From: Mycobacterium triplex | Lineage (GTDB): Bacteria; Actinomycetota; Actinomycetes; Mycobacteriales; Mycobacteriaceae | DNA: 64,000 nt | Assembly: GCF_000689255.1 (NCBI RefSeq) | Contig: NZ_HG964446.1 | Span: 1,540,484 to 1,604,483 of the forward strand | Direction of reading: 5' to 3' | Notes under the pieces: generated by a model | The model's input: only the letters and a program-made list of their open reading frames with translations | Database searches by the model: none | Told to the model about the DNA's origin: nothing | Part shown: in pieces, positions 17,093 to 25,504 of the stretch | Layout of the letters: every line of letters begins with the position of its first letter | Numbering within the stretch: the first letter of the stretch is position 1 | Program-made: the position numbers and the translations under genes

Positions 17093-18397
17093 AGCCCTTC
17101 CGAGACCGCAACCCGGTCATCATCGGCATCGCGACCATCGTCGTGGTGTCCGCTCTGACGGTGGCCGCGCTGAACTACAACCGGCTCCCCTTGTCCTCTG
17201 GCGCAACATATTCGGCATACTTCGACGAGGCCGGCGGTCTGACCACAGGTGCCCCGGTGCAAGTGCGGGGATTCAAGTCCGGCCAGGTCAAATCCATCAG
17301 TCTGGATCCCCACGGCGTATTGGTTTCCTTCACGGTGGACGACGACGTCCGGCTGGGCGAACAGACCGAGGTGGCGATCAAGTCGATCAGCCTGCTCGGC
17401 AACAAAAGTCCTGGAGGTCACCCCCCGCGGCGACGGTCACCTGAGCGGCACCATCCCGATGCAGCGCACCACGTCCCCGTATCAACTGCCCGACGCACTC
17501 GGTGATCTGACCGCAACCATCAGCGGGCTCAATACGAATCAACTCTCCGACGCGCTGAAGACCCTGGCATCCACACTGCACGACACGCCGCCGCAGCTCA
17601 AGGTCGCCGTGGAAGGCGTAGCTCGATTCTCTGAGACCCTCAACGAACGCGACGCGCAGCTGCGCACCCTGTTGTCCAATGCCGCCAACGCGACCTCGGT
17701 GCTGGCCTCACGCACCGACGAAGTGGTGCGGCTTATCCGGGACTCCAACGCGGTGCTGGCTGCGCTGCGCGGCCAAAGCGCTGCGCTGGACCAGATCTCG
17801 CGCCACATCTCTGCGTTGGCCGCGCAGCTGCATGGGTTCATTGCAGACAACCGCGCGACGCTCAAACCCGCGCTGGACAAGCTGAACGGCGTCTTGGCCA
17901 CCATCGACAACCGCAAGGCCGAAGTCCAGAAATCGCTCAAGGGTCTCAACACCTACGTGATGTCCTTCGGCGAATCAGTCTCGTCCGGCCCGTTTTTCAA
18001 GGCCTACGTCGTCAACCTGCTGCCCGGACAGTTCATCCAGCCGTTCGTCGACGCCGCGTTTTCTGACCTCGGCCTGGATCCGAATGTGCTGCTGCCCTCG
18101 CAGCGCACCGACCCGCAGACCGGTCAGCCGGGAACACCGGCCCTGCCCGTGCCGTATCCGCGCACCGGCCAGGGCGGCGAGCCGCTGCTGACGCTGCCCG
18201 ATGCCATCACCGGCAAGCCGGGAGATCCGCGTTACCCGTACCGCGAGCCGCTCCCGGCGCCGCCTCCGGGCGGGCCCCCGCCCGGGCCGCCCGCGCTGCC
18301 GCCCGGCCAGCAGACACCTGTACAGCCCACGCCCACAGCGGTATTCGTTCCCGCACCCGGCGAACCCGGCGCACCGGCCTCGGGGGCCGGCGGATGA
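17089..18397 (+). pseudogene. mceC: MceC with a single-base frameshift
   Basis: The first 105 codons (17089 to about 17403) encode a normal MceC start: anchor PVIIGIATIVVVSALTVAAL, then the Mce domain with FDEAGGLTTGAPVQVRGFKS and AIKSISLLGNK. The run of four A at 17404-17407 has one base too many: with three, the frame continues as GNKVLEVTPRGDG into the long downstream frame (to 18397) that carries the helical region and the Pro-rich tail PPPGGPPPGPPALPPGQ. As given, translation stops at 17505 after 138 residues. Either a real null mutation or a sequencing error. The full-length product would be about 435 residues, normal for the family. The downstream part begins with no start of its own that includes the Mce domain. 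Confidence 0.85.
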
Positions 18398-19641
18398 ACC
18401 GCCCGCGCTGGTTGCGGTCGGCCTTGGCGGCCGTGTTGGTTGTCGTGATCGCCGCGGCGGCCTACCTGGTGCTCGGGGCTGCTCGTCAGGTCGGCCGGAT
18501 CCACGCCGTCGCTTACTTTCCCAACAGCAACGGTGTGTTTGCCGGTGACGATGTGCGAATCCGGGGTGTCAAGGTCGGCAGCATCGACGCGATCGAACCC
18601 GAACCCAGTCGGGTGAAGATCCATTTCTGGGTGGACGACCAGTACAAGGTGCCCGCCGACGCCAAGGCGGTGATTCTGTCTCCCACGCTGGTCACGTCGC
18701 GGGCCATCCAGTTGACCCCTCCGTACCGTGGCGGACCAAGTCTGGCTGACGGCGCGGTCATCGGCGAGGACCGCACCGCGGTGCCGATGGAGTGGGACGA
18801 CTTCCGCGGCCAACTCGAGCGTCTGACACGCCTGCTGCAGCCCACCGAGCCCGGCGGGGTCAGCACACTGGGCGCGCTGGTCAACACCACTGCCGACAAT
18901 CTGCGCGGACAGGGAGCCACGATTCGGGAAGCGCTCGTCAAGCTGTCCAAAGCGGTGTCGGCGCTGGCAGACCACAGCACCGACACCTACGGTTCGGTCA
19001 AGAATCTGGCCACCCTGGTGTCGGCGCTGCAGGGCAGCACAACCCTGATTCGCCAACTCAACGAGAACCTCGCCGCAGTCACCGGCGTGCTGGCCAATGA
19101 TCCTAACGAGATAGCAAGCGCCATCAAGGATCTCAACGACGTGGTGGCCGAAGTCAAGACCTTCGTCGCCGATAACCGCGACGCGCTGGGCACCACTACC
19201 GAAAAGTTGGCCGCGGTGTCCCAGACCCTGGTCGACAGCCTCGGCGACATCAAGCAACTGCTGCACATCCTGCCGACCACCGCGGCCAACGGTGTCAACC
19301 TCTATCAACCCGCACAGGGCACGCTCAGCGGTGCGCTTGCGGTCAACAACTTCGCTGACCCCATCAACTTCCTGTGCGGAGCGATCCAGGCCGCTTCCAG
19401 GTTGGGCGCCGAGCAGTCGGCCAAGCTGTGCGTGCAGTATCTGGCCCCGATCGTCAAGAACCGTCAGGTCAATTTCCTTCCGCTCGGCGTCAATCCGTTC
19501 GTGGGCGCTGCCGCGCGGCCCAACGAGATCACCTACAGCGAAGACTGGATGCGCCCCGACTATGTACCGCCCGCGCAGCAGAGCGATCCGGCGACCGGTT
19601 TGCAGGGCATGATGATGCCCGCCGAAGGCGGCCGGCAATGA
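18394..19641 (+). CDS. mceD: MceD
   Basis: A 415-residue Mce protein: anchor SALAAVLVVVIAAAAYLVLG (about 9-28), Mce domain with FPNSNGVFAGDDVRIRGVKV and PTLVTSRAIQLTPPY, then a long helical region and the conserved C-terminal FADPINFLCGAIQAASRLG. The ATG at 18394 overlaps the mceC stop. Ends with an overlap onto mceE. Confidence 0.92.
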   Translation: MNRPRWLRSALAAVLVVVIAAAAYLVLGAARQVGRIHAVAYFPNSNGVFAGDDVRIRGVKVGSIDAIEPEPSRVKIHFWVDDQYKVPADAKAVILSPTLVTSRAIQLTPPYRGGPSLADGAVIGEDRTAVPMEWDDFRGQLERLTRLLQPTEPGGVSTLGALVNTTADNLRGQGATIREALVKLSKAVSALADHSTDTYGSVKNLATLVSALQGSTTLIRQLNENLAAVTGVLANDPNEIASAIKDLNDVVAEVKTFVADNRDALGTTTEKLAAVSQTLVDSLGDIKQLLHILPTTAANGVNLYQPAQGTLSGALAVNNFADPINFLCGAIQAASRLGAEQSAKLCVQYLAPIVKNRQVNFLPLGVNPFVGAAARPNEITYSEDWMRPDYVPPAQQSDPATGLQGMMMPAEGGRQ

Positions 19642-20771
19642 GAACGCCTACCCGCCGTCGCGTCGTGGTCGTCCTCGTCGGGTTGGCTGCCGCCCTGTCG
19701 GGGTGCGACTGGCGGGGGTTGAACTCGCTGCCGTTGCCCGGCACGGAGGGTCGCGGGGCGGGATCGTTCACCATCGTGGCCCAGATGCCCGACGTGGACA
19801 CGATCCAGCCAAACTCGCGGGTGCGCGTCGGCGACGTCACCGTGGGCACCGTCACCAGGATCGAGCGTCAGGATTGGCACGCACTGGTGACCATGAGTCT
19901 CAACCATGATGTGAAGCTGCCCGCGAATTCGACTGCCACCCTTGGGCAGACCAGCTTGCTGGGATCGCTGCACATCGAGTTGGCGGTACCCACCGACGAA
20001 CCGCCACGCGGCCAGTTGCACCAGGGATCGCTGATTCCGTTGTCGGCCAGCAAGGCCTACCCGTCCACCGAGCAGACACTGGCGTCCGCCGGCTTGCTGC
20101 TGAACGGAGGCGGGCTGGGCCAGGTCCAGGACATCACCGTCGCGTTGACCACCGCGTTCGGCGGCCGCGAAGATGCGCTGCGCACGCTGCTGGCGCAATT
20201 GGACACATTCATCGGCCGGGTCAATGCGCAAACCCACGACATCATCGCCGCGACAGACAGTCTCAACACGCTGCTCACCAAGTTCGCGGCACAGAAGCCA
20301 ATCATCGACCACGGATTGGACACGATTCCCGACGCGTTGGCGACATTGAACAGCGAACGCGACACCCTGATCGACGCCGTCGATCAGCTGGGCAAATTCA
20401 GCGCACTCGCCGCTGATTCGGTGCGGCAGACCAAGACCGCGATCGTGGCCGAGCTCAAAGACCTTGGCCCGGTGCTGGAATCGCTGGGCAACGCCGGACG
20501 CTCACTGACCCGGTCGCTGAACCTGTTCACCACCTACCCATTCGCGAAGGACACGTTGACAAAGTGGTTCCGCGGTGATTACGCGAACGTGACTCTGGTC
20601 GTCGACTTGACCCTAAGCCGGCTTGACACATCGTTTTTCACCGGAACGCGCTGGGAAGGCAACCTCACCAAACTCGAGATGCAGTGGGGCCGCACCGTCG
20701 GGGTGCTTCCCAGCCCCTACACCGCGGGCAATCCTCTGCTGGCACCCTACCGATTCGATCAGGGGCCCTGA
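19638..20771 (+). CDS. mceE: MceE, lipoprotein of the Mce complex (LprN type)
   Basis: A 377-residue Mce protein with a lipoprotein signal peptide: basic start MRTPTRRR, hydrophobic core VVVVLVGLAAAL and lipobox LSGC, placing the acylated cysteine at residue 23. The Mce domain has PDVDTIQPNSRVRVGDVTVG then TLGQTSLLGSLHIEL, and the helical region follows. MceE is the lipoprotein position in mycobacterial mce operons. The start ATG overlaps the mceD stop (ATGA). Confidence 0.92.
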   Translation: MRTPTRRRVVVVLVGLAAALSGCDWRGLNSLPLPGTEGRGAGSFTIVAQMPDVDTIQPNSRVRVGDVTVGTVTRIERQDWHALVTMSLNHDVKLPANSTATLGQTSLLGSLHIELAVPTDEPPRGQLHQGSLIPLSASKAYPSTEQTLASAGLLLNGGGLGQVQDITVALTTAFGGREDALRTLLAQLDTFIGRVNAQTHDIIAATDSLNTLLTKFAAQKPIIDHGLDTIPDALATLNSERDTLIDAVDQLGKFSALAADSVRQTKTAIVAELKDLGPVLESLGNAGRSLTRSLNLFTTYPFAKDTLTKWFRGDYANVTLVVDLTLSRLDTSFFTGTRWEGNLTKLEMQWGRTVGVLPSPYTAGNPLLAPYRFDQGP

Positions 20772-20772
20772 C

Positions 20773-22215
20773 ATGATGCACCTGACTTTGCGCGTCCGAT
20801 TGCAGTTGGCGGTGTTCACGGTGATCGCCCTCGTCGCGGGCGGCATCATGATGTTCCGGTATCTCGATCTCGGGAACCAGTTCTTCGGTTTGGGCCATTA
20901 TCGAGTGACCGTTGACTTACCAACGGCCGCAGGCCTTTACCCCAACGCCAACGTCACCTACCGCGGCACCGAAGTCGGGCGCGTCGAGGACGTCGGCCTG
21001 ACCCCGACCGGCGTGGCGGCGGTGCTCTCGCTGAGGTCGGGCGTGCGCATTCCCGCGGACCTACAAGCCCAGGTGCACAGTCAAACCGCCGTCGGTGAGC
21101 AATTCATCGAATTCGTTCCCCGAGGCGGCGACGGTCCCGCGCTCAGGGACGGCGACGTGATTCCGGTAGAGCGCACGAGCGTGCCGCCCGACATCAACTC
21201 GCTGTTGAGTGCCACCAACGCCGGGCTGTTGGCCATTCCGCACGACAACCTGAGAACGGCGATCGACGAGTCCTACACGGCCGTCGGGGGTTTGGGTCCC
21301 GAGCTGGCTCGGCTGGTGAAGGGTACCACCACCCTGGCGGCCGATGCGCGCACCAATCTGGACGCGCTGACCACCCTGATCGACCAGTCCAAACCGATCC
21401 TGGATACCCAGGTCGACACCTCGGACGCGATCAGGGCGTGGGCCGCGAACGTCGCACAGATCACGGGTGAACTTGCGGCTCAGGACAGTTCGATGCGAGG
21501 CTTGTTGAACACCGGTCCGGGCGCCGTCGATGAAGCCCGCCAGCTGTTGGACCGGCTGAAGCCGACGTTGCCGATACTGGCGGCGAACCTGGCCAGCGTC
21601 GGGCAGGTGGCGCTCACCTATCAACCGAGCATCGAGCAGTTGTTGGTGCTCATGCCGCCACTGGTCGAGATGCTGCAGGGCTCGACACTGGCCGACCGCG
21701 ATACCAAGCAGGCCTACAAGGGCACCTACCTGTCGTTCAACCTGAACGTGAATCTTCCGCCGCCGTGTACCACCGGATTCCTGCCGCCCAACCAGGTGCG
21801 CTCGCCGAGCGAGGTGGACTACCCGGACCGACTGCCCGGTGACATGTACTGCCGAGTGCCGCAGGATTCGTTGCTCAACGTCCGGGGTGCGCGCAATCTG
21901 CCGTGCCTGACCAGGCCGGGCAAGCGGGCGCCGACGGTCGAGATGTGTGAAAGCAACGACAATTACGTTCCGCTGAACGACGGATACAACTGGAAGGGCG
22001 ACCCGAACGCGACGCTCTCGGGCCAGGCCGTTCCGCAGCTGCCGCCGGGTGCCGCCGCGCAGGCACCTCCGCCGATCGCGGCGGCCATCTATGACCCCGT
22101 CACCGGAACCTACACGGGCCCCGACGGGCGCCGGCACACCCAGGCCGATCTGGCCGCCGACGCTCCGGTCCAGCACAGCTGGCAGGACATGTTGTTTCCC
22201 CAGACAGGACGCTGA
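20773..22215 (+). CDS. mceF: MceF
   Basis: A 480-residue Mce protein: anchor LQLAVFTVIALVAGGIMMF (about 11-29), Mce domain with PTAAGLYPNANVTYRGTEVG and HSQTAVGEQFIEFVPR, helical region, and a C-terminal extension with conserved cysteines (PPPCTTGFLPP, DMYCRVPQ, LPCLTRPG, VEMCESN), then IYDPVTGTYTGPDGR. It lies 1 bp after mceE and 5 bp before the first associated gene. Confidence 0.92.
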   Translation: MMHLTLRVRLQLAVFTVIALVAGGIMMFRYLDLGNQFFGLGHYRVTVDLPTAAGLYPNANVTYRGTEVGRVEDVGLTPTGVAAVLSLRSGVRIPADLQAQVHSQTAVGEQFIEFVPRGGDGPALRDGDVIPVERTSVPPDINSLLSATNAGLLAIPHDNLRTAIDESYTAVGGLGPELARLVKGTTTLAADARTNLDALTTLIDQSKPILDTQVDTSDAIRAWAANVAQITGELAAQDSSMRGLLNTGPGAVDEARQLLDRLKPTLPILAANLASVGQVALTYQPSIEQLLVLMPPLVEMLQGSTLADRDTKQAYKGTYLSFNLNVNLPPPCTTGFLPPNQVRSPSEVDYPDRLPGDMYCRVPQDSLLNVRGARNLPCLTRPGKRAPTVEMCESNDNYVPLNDGYNWKGDPNATLSGQAVPQLPPGAAAQAPPPIAAAIYDPVTGTYTGPDGRRHTQADLAADAPVQHSWQDMLFPQTGR

Positions 22216-22220
22216 ACACA

Positions 22221-22784
22221 ATGACCACCGACACCCAGCAAGCCGCGGTCGATGACACCGACGCCATCGACGACGCCCCCGTACCCCGGCCGCGCAGGCG
22301 AATGTCGATACGCCGGCAGTCGTTGTTCGTCGGACTCACCATGATCATGATCGTCACCGGCGTCGCCGGGTGGCTCGGATGGCGGGCCTACCAGTCCGAG
22401 CGGGTCGGCCAGCTACGCGCGATGTTCTTGACCGCTGGTCGGCAGGGCGCCCTGAACCTCACCTCCATCGACTGGCGGCAAGCCGACGCCGACGTGCAGC
22501 GCGTCCTCGGCTCGGCTACCGGCGCCTTCCACGACGATTTCGCCAACCGATCCAAGTCGCTGATCGAAGTGGTCAAGCAGGTGCAGTCGACATCCCAGGG
22601 AACGGTCACCGCGGCCGGGCTGGAGTCGGCGACAGACACCGAGGCGCAAGTGTTGGTCGCGGTCAGTGTTCGGATCTCCAATGCTGGTGCGGCCGACCAA
22701 AAGCCGCGACTGTGGCGGATGCGGATCTCGGTGCAGAAAGTCGGGCAGGAGGTAAAGGTGTCCAACGTGGAGTTCGTACCGTGA
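22221..22784 (+). CDS. Mce-associated membrane protein 1
   Basis: A 187-residue protein with an acidic N-terminus, a basic stretch RPRRRMSIRRQ, one membrane helix (SLFVGLTMIMIVTGVAGWLGW, about 35-55) and an extracytoplasmic domain with FLTAGRQGALNLTSIDWRQA and GSATGAFHDDFANRSK, the hallmarks of Mas proteins encoded after mceF. They are thought to support assembly or stability of the Mce complex. Overlaps the next gene by four bases. Confidence 0.88.
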   Translation: MTTDTQQAAVDDTDAIDDAPVPRPRRRMSIRRQSLFVGLTMIMIVTGVAGWLGWRAYQSERVGQLRAMFLTAGRQGALNLTSIDWRQADADVQRVLGSATGAFHDDFANRSKSLIEVVKQVQSTSQGTVTAAGLESATDTEAQVLVAVSVRISNAGAADQKPRLWRMRISVQKVGQEVKVSNVEFVP

Positions 22785-23497
22785 CCGCGAATGAGAATCT
22801 CGTGGCAGTAGACCACGAGGGCGATGCCCGGCGCGGCTTGCGATCCGACCTGCTGATCGCCATGGGTAGGCTGATCGCTCGCCCACGCACTCGACGTGCC
22901 GGCGACGGTGCCCAGGCCGATACGCCGAAGCCGAATGAGGCAACTGAACTGTCGGACAACGACATCGACGAGGCCGGGCGCGATCCCGGGTCGGTGCGGT
23001 CCGGCCGCGATCATCCCGATCGCAGGGTTCTTGCCGTCGGGGTCGGCACCTTCGTACTGGTGGCCGTGCTGTCGGGGGTGGCGGCCTACGCGAAATATCT
23101 GGATGCCCGGGCGGCGGCGGCGAGTCGAGCGGCGGTCGAATCGGTTCAGGCAGCCAAGGACAGCACCGTCGCGATGTTGTCCTACACCCCCGACAGCGTC
23201 GAACAGAAACTCACGGCCGCCAGCGACCGACTCACCGGAACGTTCCACGACTCCTACGCCTCGTTGATACACGACGTCGTGATTCCCGGTGCGAGAGAAA
23301 AGAAGATCTCCGCTGCCGCCACGGCGGCCGCGGCAGCGTCGGAGTCGGCCAGTACCAACCACGCGGTGGTGGTGCTGTTCGTCAACCAGGCCATCGTGAT
23401 CGGCACCGATGCCCCGACCCAAACCGCGTCGGTGGTCGAAGTCACCCTCGACAAACTTGGGAACCGTTGGCTGGTAGCCGGATTCGAGCCGAAGTGA
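22781..23497 (+). CDS. Mce-associated membrane protein 2
   Basis: A 238-residue protein starting at GTG 22781, which overlaps the preceding stop (GTGA). A long charged cytoplasmic N-terminus with PRTRRAGDG and DNDIDEAGRDPG leads to one membrane helix (VLAVGVGTFVLVAVLSGVAA, about 86-105), then an extracytoplasmic domain with YTPDSVEQKLTAASDRLTGT that parallels the first Mas protein. The last residues VEVTLDKLGNRWLVAGFEPK are typical. The open frame extends upstream as a shadow. Confidence 0.88.
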   Translation: MTANENLVAVDHEGDARRGLRSDLLIAMGRLIARPRTRRAGDGAQADTPKPNEATELSDNDIDEAGRDPGSVRSGRDHPDRRVLAVGVGTFVLVAVLSGVAAYAKYLDARAAAASRAAVESVQAAKDSTVAMLSYTPDSVEQKLTAASDRLTGTFHDSYASLIHDVVIPGAREKKISAAATAAAAASESASTNHAVVVLFVNQAIVIGTDAPTQTASVVEVTLDKLGNRWLVAGFEPK

Positions 23498-23850
23498 ACT
23501 TCGTGACATGCGCTGTCGCGGGTCTGGCCGCGTCCGCGCTGGCAACCACGCTGGGCCCGGCGCTTACTGTGAACGCCGACGCGACGGCGTATCTGGTCAA
23601 CGTGACGGTCCGGCCCGGCTACCACTTCGCCAGCGCCGCAGACGCACTCGGCTACGGGCACGGCATCTGCGACAAGATCGCGTCGGGGCGTGGATATAGC
23701 CGGCTGATCGGCGACCTCAAGGCCGACCTGGCCACCCCCGATGACTATCAGGCGTCTTATCTGATCGCCCAGGCGGCCAATGAGCTGTGCCCCGGCTTGA
23801 TCTGGCAACTGCGCAATTCCGCCGGCGGCTACCGCTTCACCACCCCTTAG
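23494..23850 (+). CDS. Secreted DUF732-type small protein
   Basis: A 118-residue exported protein. Residues 1-28 form a signal peptide (FVTCAVAGLAASALATTLGP, cleavage near LTVNADA). The mature part is DUF732-like, with a cysteine in YGHGICDKIASGRGYSRL and a second in NELCPGLIWQLRN. The GTG start overlaps the stop of the upstream gene (GTGA), so it belongs to the mce transcription unit. Function unknown; such proteins are common in mycobacterial envelopes. Confidence 0.8.
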   Translation: MNFVTCAVAGLAASALATTLGPALTVNADATAYLVNVTVRPGYHFASAADALGYGHGICDKIASGRGYSRLIGDLKADLATPDDYQASYLIAQAANELCPGLIWQLRNSAGGYRFTTP

Positions 23851-23879
23851 TCCCGACACGCAAATCCCTTGGAGCAGTG

Positions 23880-24392
23880 ATGAACACGGCAACCGACACG
23901 GGCCGACCGAGGCGCCGGCGACGGCTGGTCGCGGCGATGTCAGCTCCGCTGATGGTTCTCGGCCCTGTTTGTCTGCCGCAGGCGCACGCCGACAACAGCC
24001 GCTTGAACGCCAGTGTGGTCTCGAATGTGTACACGATTCACCGACACGCCGGCTGCACCGACGACCTCCGCGTCAGCCCGTCCCTGCGGCTGGCCGCGCA
24101 ATGGCACACCGACGACCTGCTTGCCAACTACTCACTCGACGGTGACCCCGGCTCGGACGGATCTTCGGTGGCCGACCGTGCCGCGGCCGCCGGATATCAC
24201 GGCGCGGTGGCCGAAACCGTGGCCGTCAACCCGGCGTTGGCCATCAGCGGCATCGAGCTGATCAACCAGTGGTACTACAACCCGGCCTACCTGGCCATCA
24301 TGCAGAACTGCAGCTACACCCAGATCGGCGTGTGGTCGGGCAGCCGCCCGGATCGCACGGTGGTAGTAGCCGTGTACGGACGGCCGACATGA
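23880..24392 (+). CDS. Secreted CAP-domain-like protein
   Basis: A 170-residue exported protein. The N-terminus has an arginine-rich start (RPRRRRR), a hydrophobic core LVAAMSAPLMVLGPVCLP, and probable cleavage after QAHA. The mature domain has the pattern of CAP/SCP-like extracellular proteins: VVSNVYTIHRHAGCTDDLRV, LRLAAQWHTDDLLAN and AETVAVNP, ending TQIGVWSGSRPDRTVVVAVY. The ATG follows ggagcagtg. It lies 29 bp after the DUF732 gene. Molecular role unknown. Confidence 0.75.
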   Translation: MNTATDTGRPRRRRRLVAAMSAPLMVLGPVCLPQAHADNSRLNASVVSNVYTIHRHAGCTDDLRVSPSLRLAAQWHTDDLLANYSLDGDPGSDGSSVADRAAAAGYHGAVAETVAVNPALAISGIELINQWYYNPAYLAIMQNCSYTQIGVWSGSRPDRTVVVAVYGRPT

Positions 24393-24463
24393 GTTCTCTC
24401 GACCGGAGGCAGTGTGCCCCGGCCGTTTTCACTCACAAGTTGAATCGATAGGAGAGAAAATTC

Positions 24464-24574
24464 ATGGATCCCAGTCCCGATTACGACATCAGCGACGAAT
24501 TGGAGTACGGCATCGATTGGTTCGCGTGGATCCTACGAGGGGTGTATCCACCGCCGGCCTACCCGCAGGTCTAG
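24464..24574 (+). CDS. 36-residue microprotein
   Basis: A short reading frame with a strong ribosome site (taggagag) 7 bases before the ATG. It encodes MDPSPDYDISDELEYGIDWF, then AWILRGVYPPPAYPQV. The N-terminal half is acidic and the C-terminal half is aromatic and proline-rich, with no charge clusters of a shadow frame. It ends 8 bp before the MPT51-like gene, whose ribosome site (ggagacc) overlaps its stop. It is likely a real small gene translated with its neighbour; function unknown. Confidence 0.6.
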   Translation: MDPSPDYDISDELEYGIDWFAWILRGVYPPPAYPQV

Positions 24575-24582
24575 GAGACCCC

Positions 24583-25467
24583 ATGAAGGTCGGAACCACG
24601 CTGCTACGCGCCACACTGGCGGCGGCAGCGACGCTGTGTTTGTTGACAGCGGCGTATGCGCGCGCCGGGACGGTCGACTACCTGATGGTCCCCTCGGCGG
24701 CGATGGGACGTGACATCCCGGTCGCTTTCATGGCCGGTGGACCGCACGCGGTGTATCTGCTGGACGCATTTGACGCCGGCGATGCGGTGAGCACCTGGGT
24801 GAGTGCGGGCAATTCGATGAACACGCTTGCAGGCAAAGGAATCTCGGTGGTAGCCCCGGCCGGCGGCGGCTACAGCCTCTATACCGACTGGGAGCAGGAT
24901 CCAAGCCGCCAGTGGGATACTTTTCTGTCCGCCGAGCTGCCGACCTGGTTGGCGGCCAACAGGGGCCTGGCCGCGGGCGGGCACGGGGTGGTCGGGGCCG
25001 CCCAGGGCGGCACCGGCGCGCTGATGCTGGCGGAGTTCCACCCCGATCGTTTCAGCTATGCCGGCTCGATGTCGGGCTTCCTGACCCCGTCGAACACCAC
25101 CCTGAACGGGGCGATCAGTGCGGGAATGATGAGGTTCGGCGGCGTCGACATCCGCAACATGTGGGGGTTACCCCAGCTGGGACGCTGGAAATGGCACGAC
25201 CCGGACGTGCACGTACAGGCGTTGGTAGACAACAACACCCGGCTGTGGGTTTACAGTCCACAAACCCTGACCGCCAGTGACGAGGCCGCGATGATCGGCT
25301 ACCCCGAGCAGGCTCAGGGCAGCAGCCGCGCCTTCTACGCCCACTACGTTGCGGCGGGGGGCCGCAACGGGCACTTCGATTTCCCGGTCACCGGTGACCA
25401 CGGCTGGTCCTCCTGGGGGCCACAACTGCAGGCCATGTCGGCCGACCTCGCCGCCCGGATCAAGTAG
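24583..25467 (+). CDS. MPT51/FbpD-like secreted antigen-85 paralogue
   Basis: A 294-residue exported alpha/beta-hydrolase-fold protein. The signal peptide is about residues 1-28 (LLRATLAAAATLCLLTAAYA). The fold is that of the antigen 85 group, but the nucleophile elbow reads GAAQGGTG, with no serine, exactly as in MPT51, so mycolyltransferase activity is not expected. Other MPT51-like segments are FSYAGSMSGFLTPSNTTLNG, MWGLPQLGRWKWHDPDVHVQ and NGHFDFPVTGDHGWSSWGPQ. It closes the string of exported proteins after the mce genes and may bind cell-wall glycans or fibronectin, as proposed for MPT51. Confidence 0.85.
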   Translation: MKVGTTLLRATLAAAATLCLLTAAYARAGTVDYLMVPSAAMGRDIPVAFMAGGPHAVYLLDAFDAGDAVSTWVSAGNSMNTLAGKGISVVAPAGGGYSLYTDWEQDPSRQWDTFLSAELPTWLAANRGLAAGGHGVVGAAQGGTGALMLAEFHPDRFSYAGSMSGFLTPSNTTLNGAISAGMMRFGGVDIRNMWGLPQLGRWKWHDPDVHVQALVDNNTRLWVYSPQTLTASDEAAMIGYPEQAQGSSRAFYAHYVAAGGRNGHFDFPVTGDHGWSSWGPQLQAMSADLAARIK

Positions 25468-25504
25468 CTCGAACGAAAAGTGATAACACACAAGGAGAAT
25501 CGAT

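Noticed and set aside
17401..17410. Programmed frameshifting in mceC
   Set aside because: The shift needed is +1 at a plain A run with no stimulatory structure or rare/stop codon seen, and other mce genes need none. A mutation or sequencing error is simpler.
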